In this document: positions 52,372-63,267 of the stretch, piece after piece
Layout: each line of letters starts with the position of its first letter
Numbering within the stretch: position 1 is the stretch's first letter
NCBI GenBank assembly: GCA_963810915.1
Contig: CAWEPH010000005.1
Coordinates: 310,001 to 374,000 of the forward strand
Reading direction: 5' to 3'
DNA from: JAOUEA01 sp963810915
GTDB taxonomy: Bacteria > Actinomycetota > UBA4738 > HRBIN12
DNA: 64,000 nucleotides
Notes under the pieces: generated by a model
Told to the model about the DNA's origin: nothing
Databases searched by the model: none
Seen by the model: only the letters and a program-made list of their open reading frames with translations
Program-made: the position numbers and the translations under genes

Positions 52372-52791
52372 ATGACGATCGACGGATCGGTCTTCAGCGG
52401 ACCCGAGGCGGAGTTCATGGCCGGTGCCCGCGTCGCCTACCTCGCCACCGTCTACGCCGACGGGAGGCCCCATCTGGTGCCGATCGGCCCCGTTTTGGAC
52501 ATGAACCGTCTCGTGTTCGCCACGGAGCGGGACACGCAGAAGGTACGCAACCTCGAGGGCGACCCGCACGTCGCGATCGGCTGCGACGAGTACCACGAGG
52601 ACTGGGACCAGCTGCGGCAGGTGATCGCGTACGGCGAGGCCTACCTCGTGGAGAGCGGTCCGGAGTTCGAACGCGACCGCGGACTCCTGTACGAGAAGTA
52701 CCCCCAGTACGAGTCGATGGCACCCATCACGGCCGAGTCCTCGGTCATCGTCGAGGTACGCGTCGACCGCGTCTTCAGCTCCGGCCTGTAG
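52372..52791 (+). CDS. PPOX-class flavin/F420-binding protein
   Basis: 139 residues. A split beta-barrel of the pyridoxamine-phosphate-oxidase-like type: AEFMAGARVAYLATVYADGRPHLVPIGPVLD, LVFATERDTQKVRNLEGDPHVAI and SSVIVEVRVDRVFSSGL. The family uses FMN or F420; an F420 role is a hypothesis favoured by the host phylum. It is close behind acs, so probably co-transcribed. Confidence 0.83.
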   Translation: MTIDGSVFSGPEAEFMAGARVAYLATVYADGRPHLVPIGPVLDMNRLVFATERDTQKVRNLEGDPHVAIGCDEYHEDWDQLRQVIAYGEAYLVESGPEFERDRGLLYEKYPQYESMAPITAESSVIVEVRVDRVFSSGL

Positions 52792-52948
52792 CGGGTCTCT
52801 CCCCCGGACAGTCCCCCGGATGGGGGAGCTGATCCGTCCTCCCTTCGGCCCAACGCCGCATACCCGAACTTAAGTACCCACGCACACCCGTCGATATCGC
52901 CTGCACCTTGGTTGGCCCGGAGGGGGCCCGGAAGAGGGGGCAGCGAGC

Positions 52949-54048
52949 ATGATCGACCGTCGGGAGTTCCTGAAGAAGGCCGCGGTCACGACCGCGGGCA
53001 TGGCGTTCGCCGGGATCGCGGAGGCGTCGTTCCTCGCCGAGCGAGGTTGGGCCGACATCGCGGGTCCGGGCACCGGCGACACGTTCGGCGTGAGTGTGCA
53101 GACCATCGGCAAGCAGACGAACATCCAGGCGCTGCAGGCCTTGGAGACGATGAGCGGACGGATGTTCGCCACCGTCCACAACCGGTTCCCGTGGCAGACG
53201 AGCCTCGTGAACCGGTACTCGACGTTCATCGCCGGTCGCGGCCAGGTGCCGATCCTGTCCTGGTTCACCCGCGGCAAGCAGAACGTGAAGTGGGCCGACA
53301 TCGCGGCCGGCGCGCAGGACGCCGGATCACCGCCGAGGCCACGGCGTTGAAGGCGGCCGGCTGGCCGGCGTACTTCTGCTTCCACAAGGAGCCCGAGGAC
53401 GAGGCGTCGCTCGGCAACGCGGCGCAGTGGCGGGCCGCGCATCAGCGCGTGTGGTCGATCTTCCAGCAGGTCGGCGTCACCAACGTGCGGTTCGTCGCGT
53501 GCTTCATGGCACCCACGTTCAGCGGAAGCTTCGGCGGGATCGAGGCGTGGCTGCCCGACAACTACGACGTGATCGGCGTGGACGGCTACAACCGCAACAT
53601 CGCGGGGAACTGGCGCAGCTTCGAGAGGATCTTCACCCCGGCCCATCAGGTGGCGACGGCGCTCGGACGGCCGCTCTTCGTGATCGAGCACGGCTGCGTC
53701 GAGGGGAAGGCCGGGCAGAAGGCGCAGTGGTTCCACGACGCCCAAGCCCTGCTCCAGGGGTGGCCCGAGGTGGCCGGGGTCTCCTACAACAACGAGGGGA
53801 GCGGTGCGCGCAACTACCGGGTGGACACGTCGGCCTCGTCGCGCGACGCCTTCGCCGCGGTGGCCACGAGCGCCTTCTTCAACCCCGCCCAGACCTTCTG
53901 GACCGGGGAGCCGGCGCCCGCGTCGGCGGAGCGGTTGAAGCGACCGGGAGCCGCTCCGTCGCAGGGGAGGGGCGGGCGCCGACGACGGCATCACCGTAGA
54001 CGTGGGCACGGTGGCGACAGCCGCCACCGGGGTGGCGCGCACGCCTAG
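52949..54048 (+). CDS. Tat-exported glycoside-hydrolase-like protein, frame-broken
   Basis: About 366 residues. A twin-arginine signal (MIDRREFLKKAAVTTAGMAFAG) targets it outside. One break near 53325 joins DIAAGAQDA to RITAEATALKAAGW. Residues resembling the GH26-type acid/base site (YFCFHKEPEDEAS) and nucleophile site (RPLFVIEHGCVEG) suggest a beta-mannanase-like barrel, with PDNYDVIGVDGYNRN between them. The C-terminal tail is low-complexity Arg/Gly/His and may be misframed. The 52792-52948 upstream stretch has direct repeats CCCCCGGA and an ACTTAAGT palindrome. Confidence 0.7.
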
Positions 54049-54054
54049 CGGAGC

Positions 54055-55839
54055 TCAGTCGGACAGGTACTTCATGAAGAGGGCCATCGCGAGATCCACG
54101 TGCAGGATCTGCTCGTCGACGTCGTTCGCGTGGTGGCCTCCGGGGTAGAGGTGCACCTGCACCTCACGCCCGCGCACCCGGAGGCCGTGCGCGTAGGTCA
54201 TGACCTGCCCCAGCGGGCAACGACTGTCGTGCTCGCCCGCGATCATCAGCATGGGCGCGCGCACGCGGTCGATGTAGGTCATCGGATTGCTGTTGTGGAA
54301 GAGCTCGGGGACCTCCATCGGGCTCCCGCCCATGGTGGCGAGGTCCCACGCCCGAAGCGCCGGCGCGCATTCGTAGTGCGCGGCGACGGAATCTCCGACG
54401 GGGATGCCGGCCACGACGGCGCGCCACCGCTCGGGATGCAGCCCGGCGTTCAGGGTCGCGAGATACCCGCCCCACGACCAGCCTTCGATGAAGAGCCGGT
54501 CCGGGTCCGCGATGCCCTCGGCGATCAGGTGGTCGAGCCCGGCGTTCAGGTCCTCCGACTCCGGGAAGCCCACATCGCCTTGGAGCGCCTGGCGGAACGC
54601 GGCGCCATATCCGGTGGACCCCCGGTAGTTGACGAGCAGGACGGCGAAGCCGTGGTCGGCGTAGGCGAGACGCCGTGGATCGAAGGCGTCGGTGTTGTGA
54701 TACTCGGGGCCTCCGTGGGGCGAGACGATGGTGGGGAACGGCGGCTCGCCGTCGGGGCGCACGAGCCAGCCCTGGATCCTCGCCCCGTGGGGATTCGAGA
54801 ACCACACGGGCTCGAACGGTCGGCCGCGGGGAGGCGGATCGACGCCGGGGATCGACAGGACGACCGCCCCCTCGAGGTTCCGGATGGCCGGCGGCTCGAC
54901 GCCGCTCTCAGCGCGATACCAGAGGTCGCCGTCGGGCCGCACGCCCGCCTGGGTGATCGTGCCCGCGGCCGGAACGACCACGGAGGCCTCGCGCGTATCG
55001 AGATCGAGGCGCAGGAGGGCGTCGCGCGCCTCGTGGTCCTGGCGGAGGAGGAGCGCATCGCCGTCGGGGTACCAATCCGCCAGGTAGAGGGCGCCGGGCG
55101 CCTCGACGGGCAGCGGCTCGAGGGTTCCGTCGTCGAGGTTCCACAGCCAAGGGCGCTCCACGTCGTCGATCTCGCGGATCACCACGAGCCGCTGATCGCC
55201 GGGCACGGGCGACCAGCCCGCCGGAGAGAGCGTGTGCCCCTCGTCACGGAGCTCGCCCACGGTTTCCCCGTTGCGCGTGTCGAGGACGCGCAGCGCATAG
55301 TGCGAGATGTCGCCGTCCTCGCTGTGCCGGAAGCACAGCAGGGTGCCGTCGGCCGAGAGCCCACCGGGTCCCTGGGGCCACTCTTGGCCGACCCCTGCTG
55401 GCTGGGTATGCCGGTAGAGCGCCCGCGGAGCCTCGCCCTCGTGTGAGACGTACGCCACATAGTCCTCGTCGGTGCTGTAGCCGGCGGCTACGACGCCCGG
55501 CACCATCGCGAGGCCCGACATCCAGGCGTCGTCGAGTCCGGGGAACAGCGGTCGCGCATCGCCCCCCTCGAAGTCGGACACCATCCAGTGGCCGCGCTCG
55601 TCCCCGAGCAAGTCGACCCACCACACGAGGGCCGCGCCATCCGGCGTGACGTGGACCTCCTCGGCCCCGACGCCCTGATCCGATACCTGCCGCCGTGATC
55701 CGGACTCCAGGTCCCAGGCCCATGCCTGCGAGGTGCCCGATTCGGACGAGACGACGCCGAGACGTGCGGGCCGTGCGTCGGCCCAGCGAACCTCCGAGAT
55801 CGTCGGCGTGCTGAACCGGAGCTTCCACGGTGCGGTCAT
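54055..55839 (-). CDS. S9 (prolyl oligopeptidase)-family serine peptidase
   Basis: 594 residues. An N-terminal propeller (EVRWADARPARLGVVSSESG, repeated SPDG/TPDG-like turns) precedes the alpha/beta hydrolase domain: TIVSPHGGPEYHN, VNYRGSTGYGAAFRQAL, nucleophile FIEGWSWGGYLATL, Asp in MIAGEHDSRCP and His in YPGGHHANDVDEQ. The triad is complete. Acylaminoacyl-peptidase-like; no signal peptide, so cytoplasmic. ATG 55839 follows TACGCT by 6 nt. It converges on the glycosidase gene with a 6-nt gap. Confidence 0.92.
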   Translation of the reverse strand: MTAPWKLRFSTPTISEVRWADARPARLGVVSSESGTSQAWAWDLESGSRRQVSDQGVGAEEVHVTPDGAALVWWVDLLGDERGHWMVSDFEGGDARPLFPGLDDAWMSGLAMVPGVVAAGYSTDEDYVAYVSHEGEAPRALYRHTQPAGVGQEWPQGPGGLSADGTLLCFRHSEDGDISHYALRVLDTRNGETVGELRDEGHTLSPAGWSPVPGDQRLVVIREIDDVERPWLWNLDDGTLEPLPVEAPGALYLADWYPDGDALLLRQDHEARDALLRLDLDTREASVVVPAAGTITQAGVRPDGDLWYRAESGVEPPAIRNLEGAVVLSIPGVDPPPRGRPFEPVWFSNPHGARIQGWLVRPDGEPPFPTIVSPHGGPEYHNTDAFDPRRLAYADHGFAVLLVNYRGSTGYGAAFRQALQGDVGFPESEDLNAGLDHLIAEGIADPDRLFIEGWSWGGYLATLNAGLHPERWRAVVAGIPVGDSVAAHYECAPALRAWDLATMGGSPMEVPELFHNSNPMTYIDRVRAPMLMIAGEHDSRCPLGQVMTYAHGLRVRGREVQVHLYPGGHHANDVDEQILHVDLAMALFMKYLSD

Positions 55840-55950
55840 GCGCGAAGCGTACCGGCCGGGAACCCGGCCGTACCACCCGTTCGAGACGCGCTGCTCCGCT
55901 TGTGTTGGGACGCAACCGAGCGCACACTGGATGAACGGATCGGAGGCCGG

Positions 55951-56343
55951 ATGAGCGACGGCACCGTCGCACGACAGCGGATCGACGAGCATCGCAAGCT
56001 TCAGCAGGAGGAGACCCGCGCACTGGATGACGTCCAGGCCGCCCCTCCGTCGCCGGACGCCTGGCGGTATCGGCGCGACGGGCTCCCTCGGCTGTTCGCT
56101 CTGCTCGGCGTCGCGCTGGGGTTGCTCATGCTGATCGTGCCCGGGCTCATCGCGCTCCGCTCCTACCGAGCGTGGCGATCGGGTGCGCGGGAGACCCCCA
56201 CCGCGGCCTGGGTCGTGTCGGCGATCGCGATCTGCGTGATGCTCGCGATACTGGTCGGCGTACTCACGGGCGCCTGGATCGCCGTGGCCGCTGTCGCGAT
56301 CCTCGTGACCCCCATCGCGGCCGCCGCGTTCGCGAGGTTGTGA
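55951..56343 (+). CDS. Small two-to-three-helix membrane protein
   Basis: 130 residues. A charged N-terminus (RQRIDEHRKLQQEETRALDDV) precedes LFALLGVALGLLMLIVPGLIAL and two more helices (WVVSAIAICVMLAILVGVL; IAVAAVAILVTPIAAAAF). No family recognised. The first-helix region, ALLGVALGLLMLIVPGLIA, is similar to AILGVAFGLLLFVVPGVVA in the next gene, so the two are probably paralogues. Confidence 0.7.
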   Translation: MSDGTVARQRIDEHRKLQQEETRALDDVQAAPPSPDAWRYRRDGLPRLFALLGVALGLLMLIVPGLIALRSYRAWRSGARETPTAAWVVSAIAICVMLAILVGVLTGAWIAVAAVAILVTPIAAAAFARL

Positions 56344-56430
56344 GCCGACATGGAGGTCCGAGGCGAGTCGCCTCGCAGCCCCGTGGATCTGAACTGATGC
56401 CGCCGCGTTCGACGCCTCGCGTGCCACGAT

Positions 56431-56835
56431 GTGTCCGTGAGCCGAAGGAAGCCGAAGCGACCGCGGGACCTGATGGACGTGCTGATCGACCACCCCTCGT
56501 CCGTCGGGCCGGGCGAAGACGATGACGCGTACCTCCCGCCCGCGTCGTCAAGCTCGTGGCGGGCGCGCACCGACGGCCCGGCGCTCGCGCTCGCGATCCT
56601 CGGCGTGGCGTTCGGGCTCCTGCTGTTCGTGGTGCCCGGGGTCGTGGCCGGGAGCCAGGTGCGCGAGTGGCGAGGCGGGCTCCGCTTCCGGCCGCGGTTG
56701 GCATGGGCCCTCGGCGGCACGGCCATCTGGGCGGGGATCCTGGTGCTCTTGTCGTTCACGGCCCTCTTCGGGTTCGCCTTGATCGTAGGTGTGGTCACCC
56801 TCCCCCTCGTGATCCGCGTGGCCGCCCGCGAGTAG
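56431..56835 (+). CDS. Small membrane protein, paralogue of the preceding gene
   Basis: 134 residues. An acidic N-terminal half (DVLIDHPSSVGPGEDDDAYLPP) and three hydrophobic stretches, the first AILGVAFGLLLFVVPGVVAG, followed by REWRGGLRFRPRLAW, as in its neighbour (RAWRSGARETPTAAW). GTG start; a second GTG lies two codons on. Unknown function; upstream of groEL but ahead of its own promoter. Confidence 0.7.
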   Translation: MSVSRRKPKRPRDLMDVLIDHPSSVGPGEDDDAYLPPASSSSWRARTDGPALALAILGVAFGLLLFVVPGVVAGSQVREWRGGLRFRPRLAWALGGTAIWAGILVLLSFTALFGFALIVGVVTLPLVIRVAARE

Positions 56836-56849
56836 TCGCCCAGCCCGGC

Positions 56850-56880
56850 TTGCCACACCCGCCCCTCTTCCCGTTACAAT
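56850..56880 (+). promoter_or_regulatory. groEL promoter
   Basis: TTGCCA (56850-56855) and TACAAT (56875-56880), 19-nt spacer, immediately upstream of the CIRCE element, so HrcA binding would block transcription. Confidence 0.55.
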
Positions 56881-56882
56881 CG

Positions 56883-56909
56883 TTAGCACTCGCTGCCATC
56901 GAGTGCTAG
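56883..56909. promoter_or_regulatory. CIRCE element (HrcA operator)
   Basis: TTAGCACTC-N9-GAGTGCTAG, one mismatch from the consensus at the last base. Marks heat-shock control of groEL by HrcA. Confidence 0.93.
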
Positions 56910-56963
56910 CAGTCGGTGGTGGCGGCTGAGAAGCCGGTAATCGACCAGGAGGAAGGAGAAGGG

Positions 56964-58589
<1,626 letters not shown>

Positions 58590-58612
58590 GTCCGCAGCAT
58601 CACCGCAGCATC

Positions 58613-58640
58613 GGACGGGGCCCCTGCGGGGGCCCCGTCC
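58613..58640. terminator. Terminator after groEL
   Basis: A 12-bp stem GGACGGGGCCCC/GGGGCCCCGTCC with 4-nt loop TGCG. Confidence 0.8.
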
Positions 58641-58752
58641 GCGTTCCCGGTCGGATTGACCGGCCTTGGCGGGAGCCGGAGGATACGCAGGCACCCGCCT
58701 GCGAAGGGAACCCGTTGCCGTCAGCTCCTCGCCCTCACGTGCGTGAGGCGTC

Positions 58753-60426
58753 GTGTACTCGCTGAAGCAGACCATCCGCATCTTCGTCTCGGTGGGTCGC
58801 AACCACGCGCTGCGCCGCGTGTTGCTCGCCTTCTTGATCTTCAACACGGCGGAGTGGGCCACGTGGGTGGCGATGCTCGTCTACGCGTTCGATCGTGGCG
58901 GTGCGTCCGCGGCCGGCACGGTGGCGGTGATCCAGCTCGTGCCCGCCATCTTCGTGGCGCCGCTGGGCTCGACGATGGGCGACCGGCTCCCGCGCGAGAA
59001 GGCGCTCGCGCTCGGTTACCTGATCCAGGCTTGCGCGATGGCGGCCACCGCGCTCGCGTTGTTCGTCGAGGCGCCGATCGGCGTGATCTACCTCTGCGCG
59101 GCCCTCTCCAACTGCGCGATCACGCTCACCCGCCCGGTGCATCACGCGATCCTGCCGGAGCTGGCCGAGACACCGCCGGAGCTCACCGCCTCGAACTCCG
59201 CCTCCAGCACCCTGGAGGGGCTCTCGGTGTTCCTCGGGCCGGTGCTGACGGGCGTCCTCCTGGCCGAGGAGGGAGCCTGGCTCGTCTTCGCTGCGACGTC
59301 CGTAGGGATGCTCGGTGCCGCGGCCATGACTGTCGGTCTGCGGCGTCACCTCGCGGTCGTGCCGGCGGACCACGTGTCGGCGTCGATCGTGCACGATGCG
59401 AAGGACGGGGTCCGCCAGCTCCGCGAGGACCGCGGTGCCACCCTCCTCACGTTCTTGGTGGGTGCGCAGTTCGTCGTCGTGGGCATGCTCGACGTGCTCG
59501 CGGTGGTGCTCGCCCTGGAGATCCTCGGGATGGGTCCGGCGGGACCGGGGTTGATGACGGCCGCGGCGGGGATCGGCGGGCTGCTCGGCGCCGCCGGCAC
59601 CGCCGTGTTGATCGGCCGGCATCGGATGGCCCCTGCCATCGCCGCCGGGATGATCGCCACCGGCGGATCGCTCGCCCTCGTGGCCGTGGCGCCCGGACCG
59701 GCGCTGGCGGCCGTGCTCCTGATCGGCTGTGGGATGGGCAAGGCGTTCTTCGACGTGGCCAGCCGCACGCTGCTGCAGCGCACGGTCGACGACGAGGTCC
59801 TGTCGAGGGTCTTCGGGCTCCAGGAGGCCATGCTGATGGCCGGCCTCGCGGTCGGTTCCGCGCTGGCGCCCGTGTTCGTGGCGCTCTTCGGCGCGCGCGG
59901 CGCGTTCGTCGCCGCCGGCGCGTTCCTTCCCCTCGTCGGGTTCCTCAGCCGGGCCAAGTTGCGCGAGGTCGATGACCGGGCTCGGGTCCCCGGCGTCGAG
60001 CTCGACCTCCTCCGACGCATCCCGTTGTTCGAGCCGCTCGCGCAGCCCGTGCTCGAACGGGTGAGCTGGCACCTGATCCCGCTCGAGGTCGACGCGGGCC
60101 AGGTGCTCATGCGCCAGCGGGAACCCGGGGATCGCTTCTACGTCATCGCGGAGGGTGAAGCGACCGTCGAGGTCGACGACGTGACGGTCGCGCGTCTCGA
60201 GCCCGGCGGCTACTTCGGCGAGATCGCCCTCCTGCGCGACGTCCCCCGCACCGCCACCGTGCGGGCGGCGACCGACCTCCGCCTGCTTGCCCTGGAACGC
60301 ATCGAGTTCCTCGCCGCCGTGACGGGATCGCGTCCGAGCGCGATCGCCGCGAACCAGGAGGCTGATCGGCGCCTCCGCCAGAACCGGCGGCTCACCGGCC
60401 GGTCGATGGACGACGATCCCTTCTGA
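58753..60426 (+). CDS. MFS transporter fused to a cyclic-nucleotide-binding domain
   Basis: 557 residues. Residues about 1-410 are an MFS carrier with about 12 helices and the loop 2-3 motif GDRLPREKALALGY (drug-efflux style). Residues about 420-540 are a cNMP-binding barrel: LFEPLAQPVLERVSWHLIPLEVDAGQVLMRQ, then FGEIALLRDVPRTATVRA with the Glu and Arg of the phosphate cassette. Transport is probably gated or tuned by cAMP or cGMP. GTG start. Substrate unknown. It links to the cyclase at 2408 only by logic, not by position. Confidence 0.9.
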   Translation: MYSLKQTIRIFVSVGRNHALRRVLLAFLIFNTAEWATWVAMLVYAFDRGGASAAGTVAVIQLVPAIFVAPLGSTMGDRLPREKALALGYLIQACAMAATALALFVEAPIGVIYLCAALSNCAITLTRPVHHAILPELAETPPELTASNSASSTLEGLSVFLGPVLTGVLLAEEGAWLVFAATSVGMLGAAAMTVGLRRHLAVVPADHVSASIVHDAKDGVRQLREDRGATLLTFLVGAQFVVVGMLDVLAVVLALEILGMGPAGPGLMTAAAGIGGLLGAAGTAVLIGRHRMAPAIAAGMIATGGSLALVAVAPGPALAAVLLIGCGMGKAFFDVASRTLLQRTVDDEVLSRVFGLQEAMLMAGLAVGSALAPVFVALFGARGAFVAAGAFLPLVGFLSRAKLREVDDRARVPGVELDLLRRIPLFEPLAQPVLERVSWHLIPLEVDAGQVLMRQREPGDRFYVIAEGEATVEVDDVTVARLEPGGYFGEIALLRDVPRTATVRAATDLRLLALERIEFLAAVTGSRPSAIAANQEADRRLRQNRRLTGRSMDDDPF

Positions 60427-60484
60427 CCGTTACAGAACCGCAACAACTGCGGATGAACCGCGCGACAGGGAGCACCGAAATACG

Positions 60485-60507
60485 GGTTGGAGCCCCTCTC
60501 TCCAACC
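60485..60507. other. Hairpin GGTTGGAG/CTCCAACC
   Basis: An 8-bp stem with a 7-nt loop just ahead of the terminator at 60510. The tandem arrangement could be an attenuator-like structure or simply part of the terminator. Confidence 0.3.
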
Positions 60508-60509
60508 GG

Positions 60510-60538
60510 AAGGCCCCGAGCCCCCCGCTCGGGGCCTT
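60510..60538. terminator. Terminator after MFS-cNMP gene
   Basis: An 11-bp stem AAGGCCCCGAG/CTCGGGGCCTT followed by TCTTCC. Confidence 0.75.
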
Positions 60539-60577
60539 CTTCCATCCCGGAACGGCGGTCGTGGGAGGATACGCACC

Positions 60578-61403
60578 ATGGTCGCCACCGAGGTCGCCAC
60601 CAAGCTCGCGGGGCTGCACGACCTGCTCAGGAAGCACCGGGGGCGTGGTCGTGGCCTTCAGCGGCGGGACGGATTCGACCCTGGTGGCGGTCGCGGCATC
60701 GCGCGCACTCGGCGAGCGGGCGGTTGCGGTGACGGCGGTCTCGCCGTCGCTCCCGCCGGGCGAGGCCCAGGAGGCATGCCGACTCGCCGCCGCGCACGGG
60801 ATCGCGCATCGGTTGGTCCGCACGCGCGAGGCGGAGGATCCCGCGTACCTGGCCAACGGCCTCGACCGCTGTTATCGGTGCAAGACGGAGCTCTACGACG
60901 TACTCGCCCGCGTTGCCGAGGAGACCGACTTCCCGGTGGTGGTCTCGGGAGCCAACCGTGACGACCTCGGTGAGTTCCGTCCGGGACTCCGGGCCGCCGA
61001 GGAGCACGGCGTGCGCCATCCCCTGATCGAGGTGGGGATGACGAAGCGGGACGTGCGCGAGGCGGCGCGGGACCTGGGCGTGGCCACGTGGGACAAACCG
61101 GCTTCCGCCTGCTTGTCGTCCAGGATCAGGTTCGGGGTGATGATCACCGTGGAAGAGCTGTCGAAGGTGGGTCGCGCCGAGCGCTTGCTGAAGGATCTCG
61201 GGTTCCGTCAGTGCCGGGTGCGCGTGCACGACGCGGAGCTGGTGCGCGTGGAGGTGGAGGCGGACGAGGTCGCGCGCCTGGCCGAGCCCGCCGTGCGCGC
61301 CCACGTGGTCGAGGGGCTCACCGGGCTCGGTTGGCGGTACGTGACGCTGGATCTGCAAGGGTTCAGGTCGGGCTCGATGAACCCCGAGGTGCCGCCGGCG
61401 TGA
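60578..61403 (+). CDS. larE: LarE-like ATP-dependent sacrificial sulfur transferase, frame-broken
   Basis: About 275 residues. PP-loop VVVAFSGGTDSTLVAVAA, CYRCKTELYDVL, SGANRDDLGEFRPGLRAA, the sacrificial Cys in WDKPASACLSSRIRFG, and GFRSGSMN near the end. LarE donates its Cys sulfur to make the nickel-pincer cofactor of lactate racemase. One extra G near 60650 breaks the start (LRKHRGVVVAFSGG). A GGATAC box precedes the ATG. larB, larC and larA are absent here, so the real client is uncertain. The stop overlaps the thioesterase GTG. Confidence 0.87.
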
Positions 61404-61801
61404 GCCACGTGATCCGCGTCAAGGTGCGGTGGCGCGACATGGACCACTACGGCCACGTGAACAACGCGGTCTACCTGACCTACCTCGAGGAGTGTCGTGA
61501 CCGACTGGTGGAAGACCTGATGGGCGCGGACGGCGCGTGGGACTTCGTCTTGGCGCACGTGGGCATCGACTATCGGAACCAGCTCACCCAGGACGACGGC
61601 GAGATCACCGTGCGCTGCGCGGTCGCGAGCTTCGGCGCGTCCAGCGTGCGGACGCGCGAGACCATCGTGAAAGCCGACGGGACGGTCGCGGCGGAGGCCG
61701 AGGCGGTGATCGTGCCGCGGGCCCCGGACGCTGCGCGGTCGCGGCGCCTCACCGTGGACGAGCGGCGGATCCTTCAAGCCGCGATCGACGGTGACGGATA
61801 G
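61400..61801 (+). CDS. Hotdog-fold acyl-CoA thioesterase (4HBT/YbgC-like)
   Basis: 133 residues. VKVRWRDMDHYGHVNNAVYLTYLEECRDRL holds the catalytic Asp (D-x-x-G-H-V-N) of the YbgC/4HBT type; the rest is a single hotdog fold. Substrate unknown. GTG overlaps the larE stop. Confidence 0.9.
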   Translation: MSHVIRVKVRWRDMDHYGHVNNAVYLTYLEECRDRLVEDLMGADGAWDFVLAHVGIDYRNQLTQDDGEITVRCAVASFGASSVRTRETIVKADGTVAAEAEAVIVPRAPDAARSRRLTVDERRILQAAIDGDG

Positions 61802-61807
61802 GCCCGC

Positions 61808-63133
61808 TCAGGCGCCGATCGCGGGAAGGATCCGGCGACCGTGCACGAAATGGTCCCGGTACCAGCCATCGCCGACCCACATGATCGTGACGCCGCCGGG
61901 CGTGTGCGAGGAGTCGAGCGAGAAGCCGTTCCCGATGTACACGTCGACGTGGTCGACGATGCCGTCATCGTCTCCGTCGTAGAACATCAGGTCGCCCGGT
62001 ATCAGCTGGTCGAACTTCAGGTGGCCGGTGCGCGCCATGTCCGCTGAGGAGCGTTGGGGGAGCTGCCAGCCTGCGTACGGCCTGGGCGGCGCCACTCTCC
62101 AGATGCCCCCGTCGTTCGCGCGGAGGGCCCACCACGAGAAGCCCGAGCAGTCGAACCCGGGGATCGGCTGTCCGCCCAGCCCCGAGGGCTCCGGTGTGGC
62201 CAGGCCCCACTCGCCCCCCCAGACGTAGGGATACCCGGCATAGCGGATCCCCCACCGCACGATCGCCCGTCGCGAAGGGCCCATCTTCGGCAGCTGGATC
62301 CCCTCGTACTGCCCCGCGATCCACGGGACGGTCCAGGAGGGGAGCGTCTTCGCCTTGTAGAGCGAGAAGGCCACCTGTGAGCGTGGCATCGGCGTCGACG
62401 GTCCGACGTCCTGCGCCTCGTTCGCGTCGCTGTTGTAGCGCAGACCGAGCCGCATGCCGAGCATCGTGGTCCCGAAGTTGACGGGGGTGTCGAACGCCAC
62501 GCCGTCGCTCGTGTGCAGCGCGTCCAGCTGCCGCGCGGTCGATCGCAGGCCAAGCGCAAGCACCAAGACACGATGCACGGTGGTCATCGTGACGGGCTTG
62601 TCCGGCAGGAAGCCGCCGTCGGCGGTCCGGCGCATCCATCCCATCTTCACGGCGACGTTCGCCCAGCGGTAGAACGCCTGGGAGGTGTCGAGATCGGTGA
62701 ACGTGATGGTCGGGTCGACTGTCTCGTCCGGGGCGAAGGCCTTCACGACCGCGCGCGCGAAGTACTTCCGCGTCTCGATCATCGAGGGTCGGAACGGATA
62801 GGTGCCGTCGGGGTTGGCGGGGAAGTCGCGCATCCAATCGGATGTGCCGCCCACGTAGTTGATCGCGGTGCGCGCCCAGGCGTCCCCGCTGCCCACGTCG
62901 CTCCACTTCACGCCCACGCGGCGCCCGCGCGCCCCTTCCGGGATGTGCACGGGGATCGGTGCCGGCCCGGACCCGTACTCTCCGACGGTGACGTCGGGGT
63001 GCGTGGGGCCCGGGGCGGGGCTGGCCGCTACGGCGTTCGTCGTAGGCCCGAGGGGGAGCATCGCGAGTGCGCTCGACGCGATCAGCGCCAAGGTCATCAC
63101 GCGACGGCGAAGCCGGGGTCCCCCTCGGTTCAT
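61808..63133 (-). CDS. Secreted SLH plus NlpC/P60 cell-wall hydrolase
   Basis: 441 residues from ATG 63133; the frame stays open to 63190. The signal peptide is LALIASSALAMLPLGPTTNAVAAS. Residues about 70-230 read as S-layer-homology-like repeats (FPANPDGTYPFRPSMIETRKYF; ITFTDLDTSQAFYRWANVAVKMGWM). The C-terminal NlpC/P60 domain has catalytic Cys in PIPGFDCSGFSWW and His in GIVDHVDVYIGNG. Likely a peptidoglycan endopeptidase held in the wall. It converges on the thioesterase gene. Confidence 0.87.
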   Translation of the reverse strand: MNRGGPRLRRRVMTLALIASSALAMLPLGPTTNAVAASPAPGPTHPDVTVGEYGSGPAPIPVHIPEGARGRRVGVKWSDVGSGDAWARTAINYVGGTSDWMRDFPANPDGTYPFRPSMIETRKYFARAVVKAFAPDETVDPTITFTDLDTSQAFYRWANVAVKMGWMRRTADGGFLPDKPVTMTTVHRVLVLALGLRSTARQLDALHTSDGVAFDTPVNFGTTMLGMRLGLRYNSDANEAQDVGPSTPMPRSQVAFSLYKAKTLPSWTVPWIAGQYEGIQLPKMGPSRRAIVRWGIRYAGYPYVWGGEWGLATPEPSGLGGQPIPGFDCSGFSWWALRANDGGIWRVAPPRPYAGWQLPQRSSADMARTGHLKFDQLIPGDLMFYDGDDDGIVDHVDVYIGNGFSLDSSHTPGGVTIMWVGDGWYRDHFVHGRRILPAIGA

Positions 63134-63267
63134 GGTTAGGGGGTCGGTCCCCGAGCGGCGGAACTTGAGGTGGCTGGGGGTGGGCCGCATGGGAGCCCGA
63201 CGCTACCAGCGGCTACCGCACCTGTGCAGGGCGCCACCGCCTACGCCACGTGCGGTAGGCTCCGCGG

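Noticed and set aside
50071..52596. Long minus-strand open frame opposite acs
   Set aside because: Antisense to a complete acetyl-CoA synthetase and without recognisable features. The real small gene in this strand is DUF5679, in another frame.
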